From the NCBI GenBank assembly GCA_963711255.1, contig CAVQDO010000008.1:186001-250000 (forward strand): a DNA stretch of 64,000 bases, read 5' to 3'. The first letter of the stretch is position 1. Every line of letters begins with the position of its first letter. This DNA is from GCA-2746365 sp963711255. GTDB lineage: Bacteria > Pseudomonadota > Gammaproteobacteria > SZUA-229. The notes beneath the pieces were generated by a model. That model made no database searches. It was not told the DNA's origin and was given only the letters and a program-made list of their open reading frames with translations. Both the position numbers and the translations under genes were made by a program. Positions 38,101 through 47,715 of the stretch are shown one piece after another.

Positions 38101-41100
38101 TGTCATATAAACGCATCATTGTATCAATATGGTCTTTGATACCATCGCCATCAATATCGTTATAGCTGCTGCCACTTTCTGTTAATACATCGATAGTAAG
38201 CGAACCACCATTATGATTAAAGCTCCACTGATCAACACTGGATAAAGCGTCACCTTCCGCTACAATTTCACCTCGTACTGTTACACTATCATCAGCAGTT
38301 GAAACAATTTCTCCGCCTGGAGGTAGATCAATAGCTGTAGACACAGTAGTATCATCAACCGCTACGGGTGCATCATTGATGCTTTCTACATTCAGAGTTG
38401 TTGTTGCGGTATCGGTATTACCGTGACCATCGTCAACAGTATAGGTAAATGTTGCTTCACCGTTATAGTTAGCATCCGGCGTAAATACAACATTGCCTTC
38501 AGCATCTATTTCTACGGTACCATTTTCTGCATCCTGTACAGATACTACAGACAAGGTATCACCATCGACATCAAGGTCATTGGCGAGCAGCTCTGAAGGA
38601 TCAATAACCAGTGCAACGTCTTCATCAGTACTTAATGACGCAGCATCCCACTTGCTGCTTGATGCTTCGATCTCATGCAAACTGGTAACATCGTCAGCAG
38701 TTAATGCGCCATCAAAAACCTTGACCTCATCCATACTGCCGGTAAAGGCATAGTTGTTATTTCCACCCCAGCTGCCGAAGAACAAACTGCCGCCACTGGA
38801 ATCAATATTTGCCCTGGCATCGCTGGGTGTGCCCTGTATCTGTGACATCTGCTGCTCAACACCATCAATAAAGATGCTGTTTTGTGTGACATCACCATTG
38901 GTAAACACACCTACAACATGATGCCACTCACCATCAGCCAGTTCACTGGCATCGGTACCGAACAAATCACCACCGGCGGTATTGAAACCAATATCACCGT
39001 TTAACGTGACCATGTCATAATATTGAGACGCAGCCAGCATTTCCCAGCTGCCGGATGGATCTGCCTGCACCCACATGGAAACCGTTGTCTGCGCGCCTGC
39101 ATCACCATTTAAATCCAGGCCACTGACCTGTACTTTGGCGGCATTAAAATCAGCCGCACCATCGACCTGGCCGTCTGCTTCTGTAGTGACCGTACCCAGC
39201 ATTGCATTAGGCACGCCTTGATCAAAATTAAATTCTGCAGTCAAGGTTGCGGATTCCGGTTCAAAATAACCGTCAGCGACAGCATCCGGCGCATCCTGGA
39301 TCGGGTTAACCGTGACTGCAATTTCCTGCGTGGTAACACCACCGTCACTATCCGTAGCCGTTAACACGATGGTGTCATCACCATAATAATTTTCGTTCGG
39401 GGTGAAAGTAACGGTACCGTTACTATTCACTACTACGCTACCGTTATCCGACTCACCAGTAACAACAACATTAGCACTATCAACATCAGAAGTGCTGTAG
39501 GTAAACTGCTGTGCACCGTCTTCATCGACAGTAATTGTATTAACAACATCAATTGTTGGCAGATCATTAACACTTGAAATATTAAGTGTTACCGTTGCGC
39601 TATCTTCTCCACCATTGCCATCACTAACCGTGTAAGTAAAGGTAGCCTCACCGTTGTAATTTTCTTCCGGTGTAAATTCTACATTGCCATCCTGGTCAAG
39701 CGTGACAGAGCCATGTGCGGCATCCTGAACTGAACTGATACTTAAGGTATCACCGTCAGGATCGGTATCATTAGTGAGCAGGTCTGCCGGACTGATTACC
39801 AGTACGACATCTTCCTGTGGTGCTATTGAACCGGCATCCCATTTAGAACTATCCGCTTCCAGTTCATACAAACCGGTCACTTCATCGTTGCTAAGAACAC
39901 CATCAAATACTTTCACTTCATCCATGCTGCCGGTAAAGCTATAAGCATTGTTCGCACCCCAGCTGCCGAAGAACATGCTGCCGCCACTGGAGTTAATATT
40001 GGCGCTGGCACTGCTCGGTGTGCCCTGTATCTGCGACATATCCTGCTGTACGCCGTCGATATGAATTGTATTTTGTGTTACGTCACCATTGGTAAAGACA
40101 CCCACGATATGGTGCCATTCGCCATCGGCCAGTTCACTGGCATCGGTACCGAACAAATCACCACCGGCGGTATTGAAACCAATATCACCGTTTAGCATAA
40201 CCATGTCATAACGGTCAGACGCCGCCAGCATTTCCCAGCTGCCTGATGGATCTGCCTGCACCCACATGGAAACAGTGGTCTGTGCACCCGGGTCACCGTT
40301 TAAGTCGAGGCCACTGACCTGTACTTTGGCGGCATTAAAATCAGCCGCATCACCGACCTGGCCATTTGCTTCGGTAGTAACGGTACCCATCATTGCATTT
40401 GGTACACCGCCATCAAAATTGATTTCTGCGGTAAGTGACGCATTCTCTGGCGCAAAGCCTGATATCTCATCATCAATAGCATCCGGTGCAAGGTTCTCAA
40501 TGACGTCATTGACATTAATGGTAAAACTTTCTGTCAGCGTATTGCCGGCAGAGTCTGTAACCTGCACACTGACATCATGTGATTCTGCGGATTCAAAATC
40601 AATATCGGCACCGGCTTTAACCACTACCTGGTCTCCCGATATTTCAAATAAACCGGAGGCATCGGTTAATGCATAAGTAAAGCTTTCACCGCTGTCGGCA
40701 TCGACAGTGGAGAGATTAGCCACCACGGTTCCACCGACTGAATTCTCATCAACTGCACCGCCCGCTACCACGATATCGGTTGGTGACTCGTTAATATCGT
40801 TGACGTTAATAGTAAAACTCTCGGTAATCGTATTACCGGCAGAGTCCATAGACTGTACACTTATATCATGAGACGCATCGGACTCGAAATCGATATCGGC
40901 GCCGGCTTTAACACGAACTTCATTACCGACCACTTCAAAATAACCAGACGCATCATCGGTAATAGCATAGGAATGACTATCACCCGCATCAGAGTCTTCT
41001 GTCGACAAGGTTGCTACTACTGTTCCAGTTGTCGCATTCTCATCAACTGTAGGCGCTATAGATGCGCTAAATGAAGAACTAACAGAGGCGCCGTTGTTAA

Positions 41101-44100
41101 GCGTCATGGTATTACTACCAGCCAGGTCGACAACACCATCATCGTTTACAGAATTAAAATTATAATAACTAACCAGTCCGCTCTCAGCACCGGGATCCGT
41201 TAATTCAGTGTTCGCATTATCTGCAATCTGTTCAGCTGTACGTACTTCATCAAAAATTCGCACATCGCTTATCGTGCCTTCAAAGTTCTGACTGGCATCA
41301 AAACCACCGCCAACAGAGTCCTGCTCCTGGCCAAAGACTAAAGTACCACCTGCCTGGATCGGACTACCTTGCTGGTGTGTACCAGAATATTCTGCAACGC
41401 CGTCAACATATACATTCAGCTCACCACTGGCGCTATCCCATGTCACTGACAGTTGATGGCTATCACCATCAATAAAATCTGAAGTACTGATACCCGTACC
41501 ATGTGCGGAACCATTGATGTAAACATTCAGCTCACCACTACCGTTAGAGAACAATAAAAATTCGTTGTTACTGCCACCGGTAGCATAAGACGCTAATGAG
41601 ACATTGCTGGTATCGGTCATATCCGAACTCAGCTGCATCTCTAATGAAATGGCAGTCGTCGGAAAATCATCAAAACTCGATATTGCAGCATATTCGTTAG
41701 AGGCCCCATCATCGTTGACAGTTAATGCGCCATAACCTGTACTGTCATAACCGTGAACAATAATATCTGTCGGTGCTTCGTTAATATCATTAACATTTAA
41801 GGTAACGGTTTCTGAATAAGTATTACCAGCGCTATCAGTTACCTCAACGGTAACATTATGGCTATTGCCCGCTTCATAGTTAATATCCGCGCCAGCCTTA
41901 ACCTGTATTTCATTACCAACAATTTCAAAATAACCTGATGCGTCATCGGTAATTGCATAGCTGTGCGTGTCCGCTGCATCTTCATCAACAGCAGATAATG
42001 TTGCCACTACCGTTCCATCAGTTGCATTCTCATCTACTGTGAGCGCACCTGTTACGCTAGCACCGTTATGCATTGTTAGTGTATTACTACCCGCTAAATC
42101 GGCTATCTCATCACCGTTTACATTATCAAAATTGTAATAGCTGACTAATCCGCTCTCAGCACCAGGATCCGACAATTCAGTGTTCGCATTATCAGCAACC
42201 TGTTCAGCTGTACGTACTTCATCAAAAATTCGTACATCGCTTATCGTGCCTTCAAAGTTCTGACTGGCATCAAAACCACCGCCAACAGAGTCCTGCTCCT
42301 GGCCAAAGACTAAAGTACCACCCGCCTGGATCGGACTACCTTGCTGGTGTGTACCAGAATATTCGGCAACGCCGTCAACATATACATTCAGCTCACCACT
42401 GGCGCTATCCCATGTCACTGACAGTTGATGGCTATCACCATCAATAAAATCTGAAGTACTGATACCCGTACCATGTGCGGAACCATTGATGTAAACATCC
42501 AGGTTGCCACTACCGTTAGAGAACAATAAAAATTCATTGTTACTGCCACCGGTAGCATAAGACGCTAATGAGATATTGCTGGTATCGGTCATATCCGAAC
42601 TCAGCTGCATCTCTAATGAAATGGCAGTTGTCGGAAAATCATCAAAACTGGATATTGCAGCGTATTCGTTAGAGGCGCCATCATCGTTGACTGTTAGCGC
42701 CGATCCAGCATCTGCACCACCTGCATCAAAAATGATATCTGTCGGCGCTTCGTTTATATCGTTAACGGTTAATGAAACCGTTTGAGTATGAGTTAAACCG
42801 TTTGCATCGGTAACCTGAACACTTACATCATGCGTTGAACCTGTTTCAAAATTAACGTCAGCACCGGTTTTAACAACTATCTGGTCGCCAGAAATTTCGA
42901 ATAATCCGGATGCATCATCGGTTATGGCATAAGTAAACGATTCACCGTCATCAACATCCTGTGTCGACATCTGCGCAACAACCGTACCGCCCGCTGAATT
43001 CTCATCAACATCTGAACTATTTAGAACAATGGCAGTTGGTGCATCATTGGTACCCTGTACCGTGATTTCTATCTGCGTTGTATCCGTTGCACCGTTATCA
43101 TCAGTGACGGTTAGCGGCACTGTAATCACTTCAGTATCGCCGACATTCAGATGGTCATAAGCACCGTTCGCAGGATCAAAAGTATAAGAACCGTCAACAT
43201 CCAGAACAAAGCCGTCAGGAGCCGTACTGCCTTCACTCAAACTCCAGGATGCTGTCGCACCGGCGTCCTCATCGGAGGCCGTGAACTGCCCGCTAATCAG
43301 CGCGGCCCCTTCATCAACGATGGTTGATACGGAGGCATCAGCAATTGGTGCATCATTGGTACCCTGCACTAAAATCTGAATCTGTGCGGTATCTGTTGCA
43401 CCATGTTCATCGGTTACCGTTACCGGTATGGTTAAAGTGGCACTGTCGCCTACATTCAGGTAATCATAAGCTGAATCAGCCGGATCAAAGCTGTAAGAGC
43501 CATTATCGTTCAATACAAAACCATCGGGTGCGGTACTGCCTGCACTCACACTCCAGCTTGACGTTGAACCATCATCCATATCAGTCGATACTAACTGACC
43601 GGTAATGACCGGACTGCCTTCATCCACCGTTGAAGAAACCGAAGCGCCAGCTACAGGAGCATCATTGGTTCCTGACAGGGTAATCTGAATTTGTGCAGTA
43701 TCCGTGGCGCCATTATCATCGGTCACTGTAACTGGCACCGTGATCACTTCGGTATCACCAATATTTAAATGTTCATAATCACTGTCTGCAGGGTCAAAAC
43801 TGTAGCTACCATCATTATTTAAAACAAAACCTTCAGGCGCTGAACTGCCTTCGCTCACACTCCAGCTGGCGGTCGCCCCGTTATCCAGATCGCTTGATGT
43901 TAACTGGCCGTTAATAACGGCTGCCCCTTCATCAACCGTGTTGGTGACATTTGCACCAGCGACCGGCGCATCATTCGTGCCCTGGACCGTAATCTGAATC
44001 TGTGAGGTATCCGTTGCACCGTTGTCATCGGTAACCGTAACCGGTACCGTGAGCACAGCGCTATCACCGATGTTCAGGTGATCGTAGGCACTATCGGCCG

Positions 44101-45778
44101 GATCAAAACTGTAACTACCATCGTTATTTAAAACAAAACCTTCAGGCGCAGTACTGCCTTCGCTCACGCTCCAGCTGGCGGTTGCCCCGTCATCCAGATC
44201 ACTTGATGTAAGCTGACCGCTAATCGCAGTTGCCCCTTCATCAAGCGATGACGTAATAGCAGCACCAGCGACCGGCGCATCATTCGTGCCCTGGACCGTA
44301 ATCTGAATCTGTGAGGTATCCGTTGCACCGTTGTCATCGGTAACCGTAACCGGTACCGTGAGCACAGCGCTATCACCGATGTTCAGGTGATCGTAGGCAC
44401 TATCGGCCGGATCAAAACTGTAACTACCATCGTTATTTAAAACAAAACCTTCAGGCGCAGTTCTGCCTTCGCTCACGCTCCAGTTGGCGATTGCGCCATC
44501 ATCTAAATCAGCAGATGTAAGCTGACCGCTAATCGCAGTTGCCCCTTCATCAAGCGATGAAATAATAGCAGCACCAGCTACGGGTGCATCATTGGTGCCC
44601 TGAACGGTAATCTGAATCTGTGAGGTATCCGTTGCACCGTTATCATCGGTGACGGTAACTGGCACCGTGATCACTTCGGTATCACCAATATTTAGATGTT
44701 CATAAGCACTGTCTGCAGGGTCAAAACTGTAGCTACCATTGCTGTTTAAAACAAAACCATCGGGTGCAGTACTGCCTTCGCTCACGCTCCAGCTGGCCGT
44801 TGCCCCATCATCCACATCGCTTGAGGTAAGCTGTCCGTTGATAGCAACAGCACCTTCATCGACCGATGATGTAATTTCGGCTCCGGCTACCGGCGCATCA
44901 TTCGTACCCTGGACGGTAATCTGTATCTGTACGGTATCACTTGCGCCATATTCATCAGTTACCACCACAGGTACGGTCAATACTACAGAGTCACCTACAT
45001 TGAGATGGTCATAAGTAAGATCCTGGGCATCAAATGACCAGCCGCCGTTATCGTCCAGCGAAAAACCTGCCGGGCTGTTTACACCATCAGCCAGCTGGTA
45101 GCTTAGACTTGCGTTAATATTCTTATCAGTTGCATCAATCTGCCCACTTAATACAGCGGCACCTTCATCAACATTTACATTAATATCATCGCCCGCATCT
45201 GGTGCAACATTAACTTTATCGTCGGCGGGATCGTCTGCTGGCGTTGTTCCTGGTAACTCATTGAGCGGATCGTTTGCATCGGTAACAGGTGAAGCCTCAC
45301 TTCTATTGGCAAAACCAGCCTGTGATTGACCCTGGATTCCACTTTCTTCTTCCAGGTTATAAAAAGCACGTTTTGAATCCTGGTCAGAATTCTTCAGGGA
45401 ATCGGCTTCACGGCTATCTTTCTCTGTTTCCTCTACGGCTGATCTTGAGCCTGCATCAACAACAGGCTGATCAGCACTGCCACTATGCCGGGTATTAACT
45501 GGTTCGATGACAGATTCTTCGGTTTTTATATCAATAGAATCATGTTTATCGGTACCCTCGCCCCTTTGCTCGGCTTCTCTATTATAGTTTTCACGCTTCT
45601 CGCTGCCACGCTGTATATTCTGTAAGGCCAGCTCCTCCTGCGAATCATCGAGGTTTAAATCTGCCTCTTCGTCTCTTTTACGAAGCACCTGATCTTCACC
45701 AGTTCCGCGTAGAAATAGTTCTTCAGAAGATTTTTGGGCAATTGACTCTGATGATTCAGACTTGGATTTATCAACCAT
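35105..45778 (-). CDS. Giant RTX adhesin with VCBS, cadherin-like and LamG domains
   Basis: 3557 residues, type I secreted. The ATG at 45778 is preferred to the in-frame TTG at 45793 because a GAGG ribosome site lies between them. From the N-terminus: a polar, probably disordered ~190 residues; seven VCBS domains of about 103 residues (each with NDAPV, VDEGA.. and GSYSFDPA); cadherin-like domains (VDENS.GGTVVA); four LamG/concanavalin-type domains in two similar pairs; Ig-like 'NYNGEATFTYTV' repeats; a PPC/DVUA0089-like domain (DLPPGEYKLAIGSWE); then Ca2+-binding RTX repeats (GGAGNDTF, GGDGYDTL) and an RTX-type C-terminal secretion region. Probably cell-surface or biofilm adhesion. The secretion genes are divergent at 46001-51264. 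Confidence 0.93.
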   Translation of the reverse strand: MVDKSKSESSESIAQKSSEELFLRGTGEDQVLRKRDEEADLNLDDSQEELALQNIQRGSEKRENYNREAEQRGEGTDKHDSIDIKTEESVIEPVNTRHSGSADQPVVDAGSRSAVEETEKDSREADSLKNSDQDSKRAFYNLEEESGIQGQSQAGFANRSEASPVTDANDPLNELPGTTPADDPADDKVNVAPDAGDDINVNVDEGAAVLSGQIDATDKNINASLSYQLADGVNSPAGFSLDDNGGWSFDAQDLTYDHLNVGDSVVLTVPVVVTDEYGASDTVQIQITVQGTNDAPVAGAEITSSVDEGAVAINGQLTSSDVDDGATASWSVSEGSTAPDGFVLNSNGSYSFDPADSAYEHLNIGDTEVITVPVTVTDDNGATDTSQIQITVQGTNDAPVAGAAIISSLDEGATAISGQLTSADLDDGAIANWSVSEGRTAPEGFVLNNDGSYSFDPADSAYDHLNIGDSAVLTVPVTVTDDNGATDTSQIQITVQGTNDAPVAGAAITSSLDEGATAISGQLTSSDLDDGATASWSVSEGSTAPEGFVLNNDGSYSFDPADSAYDHLNIGDSAVLTVPVTVTDDNGATDTSQIQITVQGTNDAPVAGANVTNTVDEGAAVINGQLTSSDLDNGATASWSVSEGSSAPEGFVLNNDGSYSFDPADSDYEHLNIGDTEVITVPVTVTDDNGATDTAQIQITLSGTNDAPVAGASVSSTVDEGSPVITGQLVSTDMDDGSTSSWSVSAGSTAPDGFVLNDNGSYSFDPADSAYDYLNVGDSATLTIPVTVTDEHGATDTAQIQILVQGTNDAPIADASVSTIVDEGAALISGQFTASDEDAGATASWSLSEGSTAPDGFVLDVDGSYTFDPANGAYDHLNVGDTEVITVPLTVTDDNGATDTTQIEITVQGTNDAPTAIVLNSSDVDENSAGGTVVAQMSTQDVDDGESFTYAITDDASGLFEISGDQIVVKTGADVNFETGSTHDVSVQVTDANGLTHTQTVSLTVNDINEAPTDIIFDAGGADAGSALTVNDDGASNEYAAISSFDDFPTTAISLEMQLSSDMTDTSNISLASYATGGSNNEFLLFSNGSGNLDVYINGSAHGTGISTSDFIDGDSHQLSVTWDSASGELNVYVDGVAEYSGTHQQGSPIQAGGTLVFGQEQDSVGGGFDASQNFEGTISDVRIFDEVRTAEQVADNANTELSDPGAESGLVSYYNFDNVNGDEIADLAGSNTLTMHNGASVTGALTVDENATDGTVVATLSAVDEDAADTHSYAITDDASGYFEIVGNEIQVKAGADINYEAGNSHNVTVEVTDSAGNTYSETVTLNVNDINEAPTDIIVHGYDSTGYGALTVNDDGASNEYAAISSFDDFPTTAISLEMQLSSDMTDTSNVSLASYATGGSNNEFLLFSNGSGELNVYINGSAHGTGISTSDFIDGDSHQLSVTWDSASGELNVYVDGVAEYSGTHQQGSPIQAGGTLVFGQEQDSVGGGFDASQNFEGTISDVRIFDEVRTAEQIADNANTELTDPGAESGLVSYYNFNSVNDDGVVDLAGSNTMTLNNGASVSSSFSASIAPTVDENATTGTVVATLSTEDSDAGDSHSYAITDDASGYFEVVGNEVRVKAGADIDFESDASHDISVQSMDSAGNTITESFTINVNDINESPTDIVVAGGAVDENSVGGTVVANLSTVDADSGESFTYALTDASGLFEISGDQVVVKAGADIDFESAESHDVSVQVTDSAGNTLTESFTINVNDVIENLAPDAIDDEISGFAPENASLTAEINFDGGVPNAMMGTVTTEANGQVGDAADFNAAKVQVSGLDLNGDPGAQTTVSMWVQADPSGSWEMLAASDRYDMVMLNGDIGFNTAGGDLFGTDASELADGEWHHIVGVFTNGDVTQNTIHIDGVQQDMSQIQGTPSSASANINSSGGSMFFGSWGANNAYSFTGSMDEVKVFDGVLSNDEVTGLYELEADSSKWDAGSIAPQEDVVLVISPADLLTNDTDPDGDTLSISSVQDAAHGSVTLDQDGNVEFTPEENYNGEATFTYTVSDGNGGEDSATVTLNISSVNDLPTIDVVNTITVDEDGAQQFTYSTSDVDSANVVVTGESDNGSVVVNSNGTVTFTPNENYYGDDTIVLTATDSDGGVTTQEIAVTVNPIQDAPDAVADGYFEPESATLTAEFNFDQGVPNAMLGTVTTEADGQVDGAADFNAAKVQVSGLDLNGDAGAQTTVSMWVQADPSGSWEMLAASQYYDMVTLNGDIGFNTAGGDLFGTDASELADGEWHHVVGVFTNGDVTQNSIFIDGVEQQMSQIQGTPSDARANIDSSGGSLFFGSWGGNNNYAFTGSMDEVKVFDGALTADDVTSLHEIEASSSKWDAASLSTDEDVALVIDPSELLANDLDVDGDTLSVVSVQDAENGTVEIDAEGNVVFTPDANYNGEATFTYTVDDGHGNTDTATTTLNVESINDAPVAVDDTTVSTAIDLPPGGEIVSTADDSVTVRGEIVAEGDALSSVDQWSFNHNGGSLTIDVLTESGSSYNDIDGDGIKDHIDTMMRLYDTDGNLVAVNDDSTQGTADGSTNDVYGHIQDSYLQIADLPPGEYKLAIGSWELTDSEVAADQNDNSDKGRGYNIEQDVGPYQIKITGDISFNEISDLATDEDTSLTINVLSNDSDADADTLTITDPGIAIDAEGNVAGTTEVVEIDGVQQIRFTPDDSLNAMSEGETSTVTFTYTVVDGNGAASEANVVVNVTGSNDGISAVVDTDGAANSIAENVAIGSYAGVTLEATDADGDAISYAIEGDVPFTVGQDGRIVTNAEIDFETAESYTFNVTASSADGTTATNSITVNVADIAESSEIRGTWRSETLDGTGSQDVIYGEAGNDVINAGDGDDVLVGGDGYDTLNGGAGNDTFVQNAGDDYDTFNGGDGNDTVVRGSGDGDVGLYGNFSAANSIETIDAGGNDVVGDYRSQTLDFSDTNLQNVDEIRGEGGNDTITGTAGDDVIIGGDGYDTLNGGAGNDTFVQNAGDDYDTFNGGDGNDTVVRGSGDGDVGLYGNFSAANSIETIDAGGNDVVGDYRSQTLDFSDTNLQNVDEIRGEGGNDTITGTAGDDVIVGGDGYDTLNGGAGNDTFVQNAGDDYDTFNGGDGNDTVVRGSGDGDVGLYGNFSAANSIETIDAGGNDVVGDYRSQTLDFSDTNLQNVDEIRGEGGNDTITGTAGDDVIIGGDGYDTLNGGAGNDTFVQNAGDDYDTFNGGDGNDTVVRGSGDGDVGLYGNFSAVNSIETIDAGGNDVVGDYRSQTLDFSDTNLQNVDEIRGEGGNDTITGTAGDDVIVGGDGYDTLNGGAGNDTFVQNAGDDYDTFNGGDGNDTVVRGSGDGDVGLYGNFSAVNSIETIDAGGNDVVGDYRSQTLDFSDTNLQNVDEIRGEGGHDNITGSSADDTISGGSGNDTLSGGAGNDVLTGGAGNDRSFGEEGSDTFVMNPFDGKEFFAGGDGGGWTDAIDVSAMVAVDPDNPWTIQVGGEQVEYDLAANALDLNPETAGVMTFADGSELTFEGVERIEW
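35511..37095. repeat. Five near-identical 327-bp tandem repeats in the adhesin gene
   Basis: The sequence TCACCGCGAATTTCATCC recurs at 35511, 35838, 36165, 36492 and 36819, exactly 327 bp apart. Units encode 109 residues each, with RTX nonapeptides and the block GLYGNFSA.NSIETIDAG. They differ by only a few bases, so they arose recently or are kept alike by gene conversion. Confidence 0.95.
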
Positions 45779-46000
45779 TACTTTATACCTCAATATAACT
45801 GTTTATTGGTCCGTTTATTCAGCGGGCAAAGTACTGCATACCCTCCTATCGGCAGAATTCCATATATCTTTAGTACTCATTTCAAAATAATTACTACTGA
45901 TTTATCAGTGATTTACATTCAAGAAATAAAATTAACTGCCGATAACAAGGCTGACATATCAGAAATATCGAATTGAAGAACGAAACATAACGAGTGCTGA

Positions 46001-47707
46001 ATGAGAAAAAATATTGCAAAAGGACAATTAAAGACACCTGCGATATGGCGTAAGCCCAGCGTATTAATATCCTCCCTGATGATTAATATACTGGCGCTAG
46101 GCCTGCCATTAGTAATATTGCAGGTTTACGACCGTATTATTCCTAACCAGGCGATAGAATCATTTTCTATGCTGATGGCAGGTCTGATAGCCGTTATTCT
46201 TGTTGATAGCCTGCTTAAAATATTCCGCTCAGTCATACTCAGCTGGGAAGGTGCTCGTTTTGATCATAAAGAGAGCCTGCATGCGATGAATCATATTCTC
46301 GATGCAGAATCGACCGCTTACAGCAGCAAACCAACCAGTTACTACCTCGACAAAATGCATGCCCTGGAACAAATTCAGGAGTTTTACTCCAGCCAGTCAA
46401 TATTACTGGCTATGGATATCCCCTTTGTTGTTATCTTTCTTGCGCTAATATGGGTTATCGCCGGCCCCTTAATCCTCATTCCTATAGTACTACTGGGAAT
46501 ATTTATTGTTGTCTCAACAAAAGTCGGACACCATTTACGCGTCTCTTTAAAGAAACGCTCAACGATGGAAGAAAGAAGACAGAACTTCATATTTGAAACA
46601 CTATCAGGCATCCACACCATCAAGTCCATGGCGATGGAATCATTAATGTTACGCCGCTATGAGCGCCTGCAGAAAAAATCGGCCGAGAGTGTCTGCGAGC
46701 TGGCTAAAATAAACAGTGCCATACAGGGTGTCGGCGCGACCATTTCACAGCTGGCTGTAGTCTGCTTTGCCAGCATCGGCAGTATATTTGCCATTGATGG
46801 CACACTAACTATTGGTGCACTCGCAGCAGGCACCATGCTATCAAGCCGTGTACTTCAGCCCGGTTTAAGCGCAATGAATATATGGACACAGTTCCAGAGC
46901 GTGCGCCTGGCACACGAAAAAGTATGCGAGCTTTATTCAATGGCTGAGGAAGAATCAGGAAATATCAGGCCAGAGACGGGAATGCAGGGCGAAATCGAAT
47001 TAAAAGCGATTACCTTCAAATACCCTACGCAGGAAAAGAATCTTCTTGAAAATGTTTCGTTAATAATTAACGCCAACGACAGTGTTTCAATTACCGGTAA
47101 TAATGGTGTCGGCAAATCTACCATGGTTGCACTGTTGTCTGGATTTTTACGACCGGATAAAGGACAGGTATTACTGGATAACAGGGATATTCACCAATAC
47201 GACTTTGAATACCTGCGTTCTCATATCGGCATTGTGCCTCAACATGGCCTGCTTTTTGAAGGCACCATTCTTGAAAACATGACACTGTACCGTGAAGGTG
47301 AAGCTGTCGATCAGGCAATCGAACTCTCCAAAATACTTGGCCTTGATGAAATTATTTCACGCCTGCCGGCAGGGCTGGACACCCAGGTTGGTGGTGCTGC
47401 TGTTGATACTTTATCAGAAGGCGTTCGGCAGAAAATCATCATGGTGCGCTCATTAGTGGGACATCCAAAAATCATGCTGTTTGATGATGCGAATGCCAAC
47501 TTTGATATCAAAAATGATGCACGACTACTGCATGTTCTCGAAGAATTCAAAAAGAACAAGACACTGGTTATCATTTCGCACAGGCCATCATTCCTGAATA
47601 TATGTAATCGTCATTTTAAAATCGAAAATAAAAATCTTGTTGAAATCACCAATTCAAATAACAAAGACGATTTTAATCACAAGCATATTCGCGCTGCGAA
47701 TAGTTAG
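46001..47707 (+). CDS. Type I secretion ABC transporter with a degenerate catalytic site
   Basis: 568 residues: an ABC exporter membrane domain (~20-300) and an ATPase domain (~330-560). Walker A GNNGVGKST is intact. The signature is LSEGVRQK, close to consensus. Walker B is IMLFDDANANFD, with Asp in place of the catalytic Glu, so its own hydrolytic site is impaired. The H-loop (IISHRPS) is kept. There is no C39 or C39-like N-terminal domain. It is followed 8 bp later by a second, different ABC protein, suggesting a heterodimeric exporter for the adhesin encoded on the other strand. The gene is divergent from the adhesin across ~220 bp. Confidence 0.9.
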   Translation: MRKNIAKGQLKTPAIWRKPSVLISSLMINILALGLPLVILQVYDRIIPNQAIESFSMLMAGLIAVILVDSLLKIFRSVILSWEGARFDHKESLHAMNHILDAESTAYSSKPTSYYLDKMHALEQIQEFYSSQSILLAMDIPFVVIFLALIWVIAGPLILIPIVLLGIFIVVSTKVGHHLRVSLKKRSTMEERRQNFIFETLSGIHTIKSMAMESLMLRRYERLQKKSAESVCELAKINSAIQGVGATISQLAVVCFASIGSIFAIDGTLTIGALAAGTMLSSRVLQPGLSAMNIWTQFQSVRLAHEKVCELYSMAEEESGNIRPETGMQGEIELKAITFKYPTQEKNLLENVSLIINANDSVSITGNNGVGKSTMVALLSGFLRPDKGQVLLDNRDIHQYDFEYLRSHIGIVPQHGLLFEGTILENMTLYREGEAVDQAIELSKILGLDEIISRLPAGLDTQVGGAAVDTLSEGVRQKIIMVRSLVGHPKIMLFDDANANFDIKNDARLLHVLEEFKKNKTLVIISHRPSFLNICNRHFKIENKNLVEITNSNNKDDFNHKHIRAANS

Positions 47708-47715
47708 GCAAGACT

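Noticed and set aside
35105..45778. Numerous ORFs on the plus strand within the adhesin
   Set aside because: They are antisense shadows of the repeat-rich gene, without ribosome sites or recognisable domains.
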